35,697 nt of DNA. It comes from Golubevia sp. BC0850 (taxonomy: Eukaryota; Basidiomycota; Exobasidiomycetes; Golubeviales; Golubeviaceae). The notes beneath the pieces were generated by a model. It was not told the origin of the DNA. It saw only the letters and a program-made list of their open reading frames with translations, and made no database searches. Below are positions 34,030 through 35,697 of this stretch, one piece after another; position 1 is the stretch's first letter; the number at the start of each line of letters is the position of its first letter. The DNA lies in contig JAAVVG010000055.1 in assembly GCA_012976225.1 (NCBI GenBank), positions 1-35,697 of the forward strand, in the 5' to 3' direction. The translations under genes and the position numbers were made by a program.

Positions 34030-34472
34030 GAAAAGATTGTGGAAGAAGGATCCGTGAAACGAGAGAAGGTTGGAGGACCTGCCTTTAGAGGAAAACCGTC
34101 AAGTCACAGCGACTTCCAATTCAACCCTGTAGATGTTAAACCATTCGAAAACGTCTCGGTTGGGGTATTTGCTTACAGTTTGGATGAGAACAAGAAGAAA
34201 ATCTTCGAGGTGAGTGGTCTCTTCGTCTTATATCGATACTCGAGACTCGAGAGTCGAATGCAAGATCTAAAGTTAAGCCTTCTTTTCAACACCTTTCCAC
34301 TCCTTTCGATGAAGCCTAAACTGATAGCAATTCTCGTCATCAAATTTGACTCTATAAATGCAGTCAGCTCGTCAGGGCCCAAAGATCTAACTGGAACAAG
34401 ATTATTGGAGAAGCGATGTCATCCTTTCGTCGACGGAGCTCCCTCTCCAATTCCCAAATCTCTACCACATGA
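34030..34472 (+). CDS. Possible gene fragment of unknown function
   Basis: After a CTCGTTTAG acceptor at 34029, a frame reads EKIVEEGSVKREKVGGPAF and on to SLDENKKKIFE, ending at a canonical GTGAGT donor (34210). An acceptor at 34367 joins in phase to a short last exon (LVRAQRSNWNKIIGEAMSSF) with a TGA at 34470-34472. Neither part resembles a family I know. No upstream exon with an ATG could be joined in frame, so the 5' end is missing from this model. An alternative is read-through of the intron, which stays open to 34653 and gives a Gly/Pro/Ser-rich end (final SSWWRR). It may be a real small gene, a decayed one, or noncoding. Confidence 0.25.
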
Positions 34473-34653
34473 AGGTCCCCCTTCAAATCCTACGCCTTCT
34501 ACCCGAGTAATTCGGTCTTTCCATTCTGCTAGGGGCGGTCAAGGAAGGATTAACTCTGGACCTCCGAACAGAGGCAGCTGGAGGGATTCTTCTGCTCCAA
34601 ATGGAGGCCACCCAACGCCTTCAGCTTCGGAGTCTTCTTGGTGGAGACGCTAG

Positions 34654-35387
34654 CGAGGGGAATCAAGATTGTCTTATTGGCGGCGCTTTCAAGAGATGAA
34701 AGTCTATGGGGTAGCGTGTTGAACGCTTTGTCTTGGAATGGGTGATGAAGGATGGGTCCGATCCGAAAGATCAGGTCAGGGGTTGTCTCGTTTTGACAAA
34801 TTGACTCATGACAAATTTTTGATTTACTGATAACTGCCGAATAAAATAGAGGAAACTGGACCAGAAGAGAAGGATCTCTTCTCTTTCTCTTTCACCTTCT
34901 CCTTCTCGAAAGTGTGCCCTCAAAACCCATAGTTTCAGACATCTCATCCGACCCCCTTTTGCCTCTTCTTGAACTTCATCAAACTCAGTCCCTTTTGAAT
35001 AGTGACAGCATTCTGAATGGACCTCTTTGAACCCATCTACCAGACGAAACCCTGGAAAGCTAGAGGACTTTGGTGTCGTTGAGCTACTCGAGCGCAGGGA
35101 ATTCGCACCCATCCATGAGCCTTGAATGAGGCTTCGGATAGCCTTTGAAGATCAATCACCCGATCTGGGGGTCGAACCCTGATTAGGAAAAGCTGCCAGG
35201 CAGGCGAGAAGAGCGATGCGTGATGATGAGAGAGGGGCACTTGACGAAGGGAAGAGACTTCGAGCGAGCTCCCAGGTCCTTAGATAGCTGATTGGGCATC
35301 CCAGTGGGCAGTATATTCTTCGAGATCAGTAGAGCTGCTGAGGCTAGAGGCTGTTGATCTCCTGGGGCGACCTTGATCAAGCTTCTT
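34654..35387. other. Gene-free stretch before the right repeat
   Basis: About 730 bases without a convincing gene. The interval 35060-35190 contains pieces that look like tRNA promoter boxes on either strand, but no cloverleaf can be drawn. The sequence does not match the part next to the left repeat copy (1117-1745). Confidence 0.45.
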
Positions 35388-35697
35388 AAATCTAGTTCGC
35401 TTTTTTCATGTCTTCCTTAGTTCACACGCAGAATGTTGAGCTTAGCTCTGTAAACATGTTTACATTGAGTCATGACAATTTTGGTTTTTTTCTTCTCTAA
35501 TTCCCGAATCTCAAATCCCAACTCGCTCCGCCTGTCACCATCCCATCTCCTTAGCTAACCCGGAAGGAATCAAAACAGGCTCTGACTTTTCTCCAAATAG
35601 TTCACTGTGAGGAGAAGCGAAATGAAGCCCGAGTTCAGTTCACGTTGGCGGCGTTGTAGCTTCTTCAAGGTAGATATGAATGGTCGAACACTCTAGC
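35388..35697 (-). repeat. Right copy of the inverted terminal repeat
   Basis: The reverse complement of this 310-base stretch matches three blocks of the left end (1-57, 781-817, about 904-1116). Relative to the left copy it lacks about 720 bases between the first two blocks and has a 9-base spacer (35595-35603) in place of 86 bases between the second and third. No short direct repeat or microhomology is evident at the 720-base junction. Both window ends stop within two bases of the same repeat position, as expected if an assembly ended where a repeat could not be resolved. It is shorter than the left copy and non-coding after about 18 codons. Confidence 0.85.
35449..35472 (-). promoter_or_regulatory. 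Second copy of the AP-1 plus palindrome motif
   Basis: The 16-base palindrome (35449-35464) and the adjacent TGAGTCA (35466-35472) repeat the arrangement at 1033-1056 base for base, in reverse orientation. One substitution separates the copies immediately outside the AP-1 site, but none falls inside either element. Confidence 0.4.

Noticed and set aside
35060-35190. tRNA-like boxes on both strands (for example GGTTCGACCCC on the minus strand)
   Set aside because: A B-box match is present, but no properly spaced A-box and no pairing acceptor, D and anticodon arms could be drawn on either strand.
1-35697. The whole window as one giant transposon or linear plasmid with inverted ends
   Set aside because: No transposase, recombinase or DNA polymerase gene is present, and the interior is housekeeping-type nuclear genes with introns.

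Overview
This window looks like nuclear DNA from a filamentous or dimorphic fungus, most likely a basidiomycete. Coding sequences are cut by short introns (46 to 394 bases, most with a GTGAGT donor and a pyrimidine-rich CAG acceptor). The genes are compact, GC content is moderate, and the proteins are fungal types with long Ser/Pro-rich or acidic disordered tails. I cannot name the genus from sequence alone.

Layout. The two ends (about 1-1116 and 35388-35697) carry the same repeat in opposite orientation, broken by indels but about 98-100% identical where it aligns. Inside lie a doubtful F-box/LRR-like gene (minus, 1746-2986); a very large CSC1/OSCA/TMEM63-type channel (plus, 3492-10287, 6 exons, 1981 aa); an AVT-like AAAP amino-acid transporter (minus, 10797-13532, 3 exons, 822 aa); a protein kinase whose reading frame runs without a stop into a Ybp1/Ybp2/glomulin-like helical domain (plus, 14716-21903, 5 exons, 2210 aa); a secreted PAN plus alpha/beta-hydrolase protein (minus, 22466-24336, 4 exons, 502 aa); an Ivy1-like BAR-type protein (minus, 24953-26710, 2 exons, 514 aa); the bifunctional inositol pyrophosphate kinase/phosphatase Vip1/Asp1 (plus, 26811-30660, 8 exons, 1008 aa); a gene-poor 1.26 kb stretch; and an ELO-family fatty-acid elongase (minus, 31920-33596, 5 exons, 381 aa). 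A weak gene candidate lies at 34030-34472, followed by gene-free sequence and the right-hand repeat.

Exon joins were worked out by hand. For the seven well-supported genes, exon lengths sum to whole codons and splice phases match at every junction, which is strong internal support. The F-box-like gene and the 34 kb candidate could not be closed cleanly.

How the genes relate. Several products belong to membrane and vacuole biology (CSC1 channel, AVT-like transporter, Ivy1) or to phosphate and inositol signalling (Vip1). Ivy1 and Vip1 are divergent, with only 100 bases between their start codons and a telobox-like TTAGGGTTAG in that gap. This is a gene neighbourhood rather than an operon. The most unusual item is the kinase-glomulin-like fusion. 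The inverted repeat at both ends most likely marks where a sequence assembly stopped at a dispersed repeat; a real inverted duplication is the alternative.
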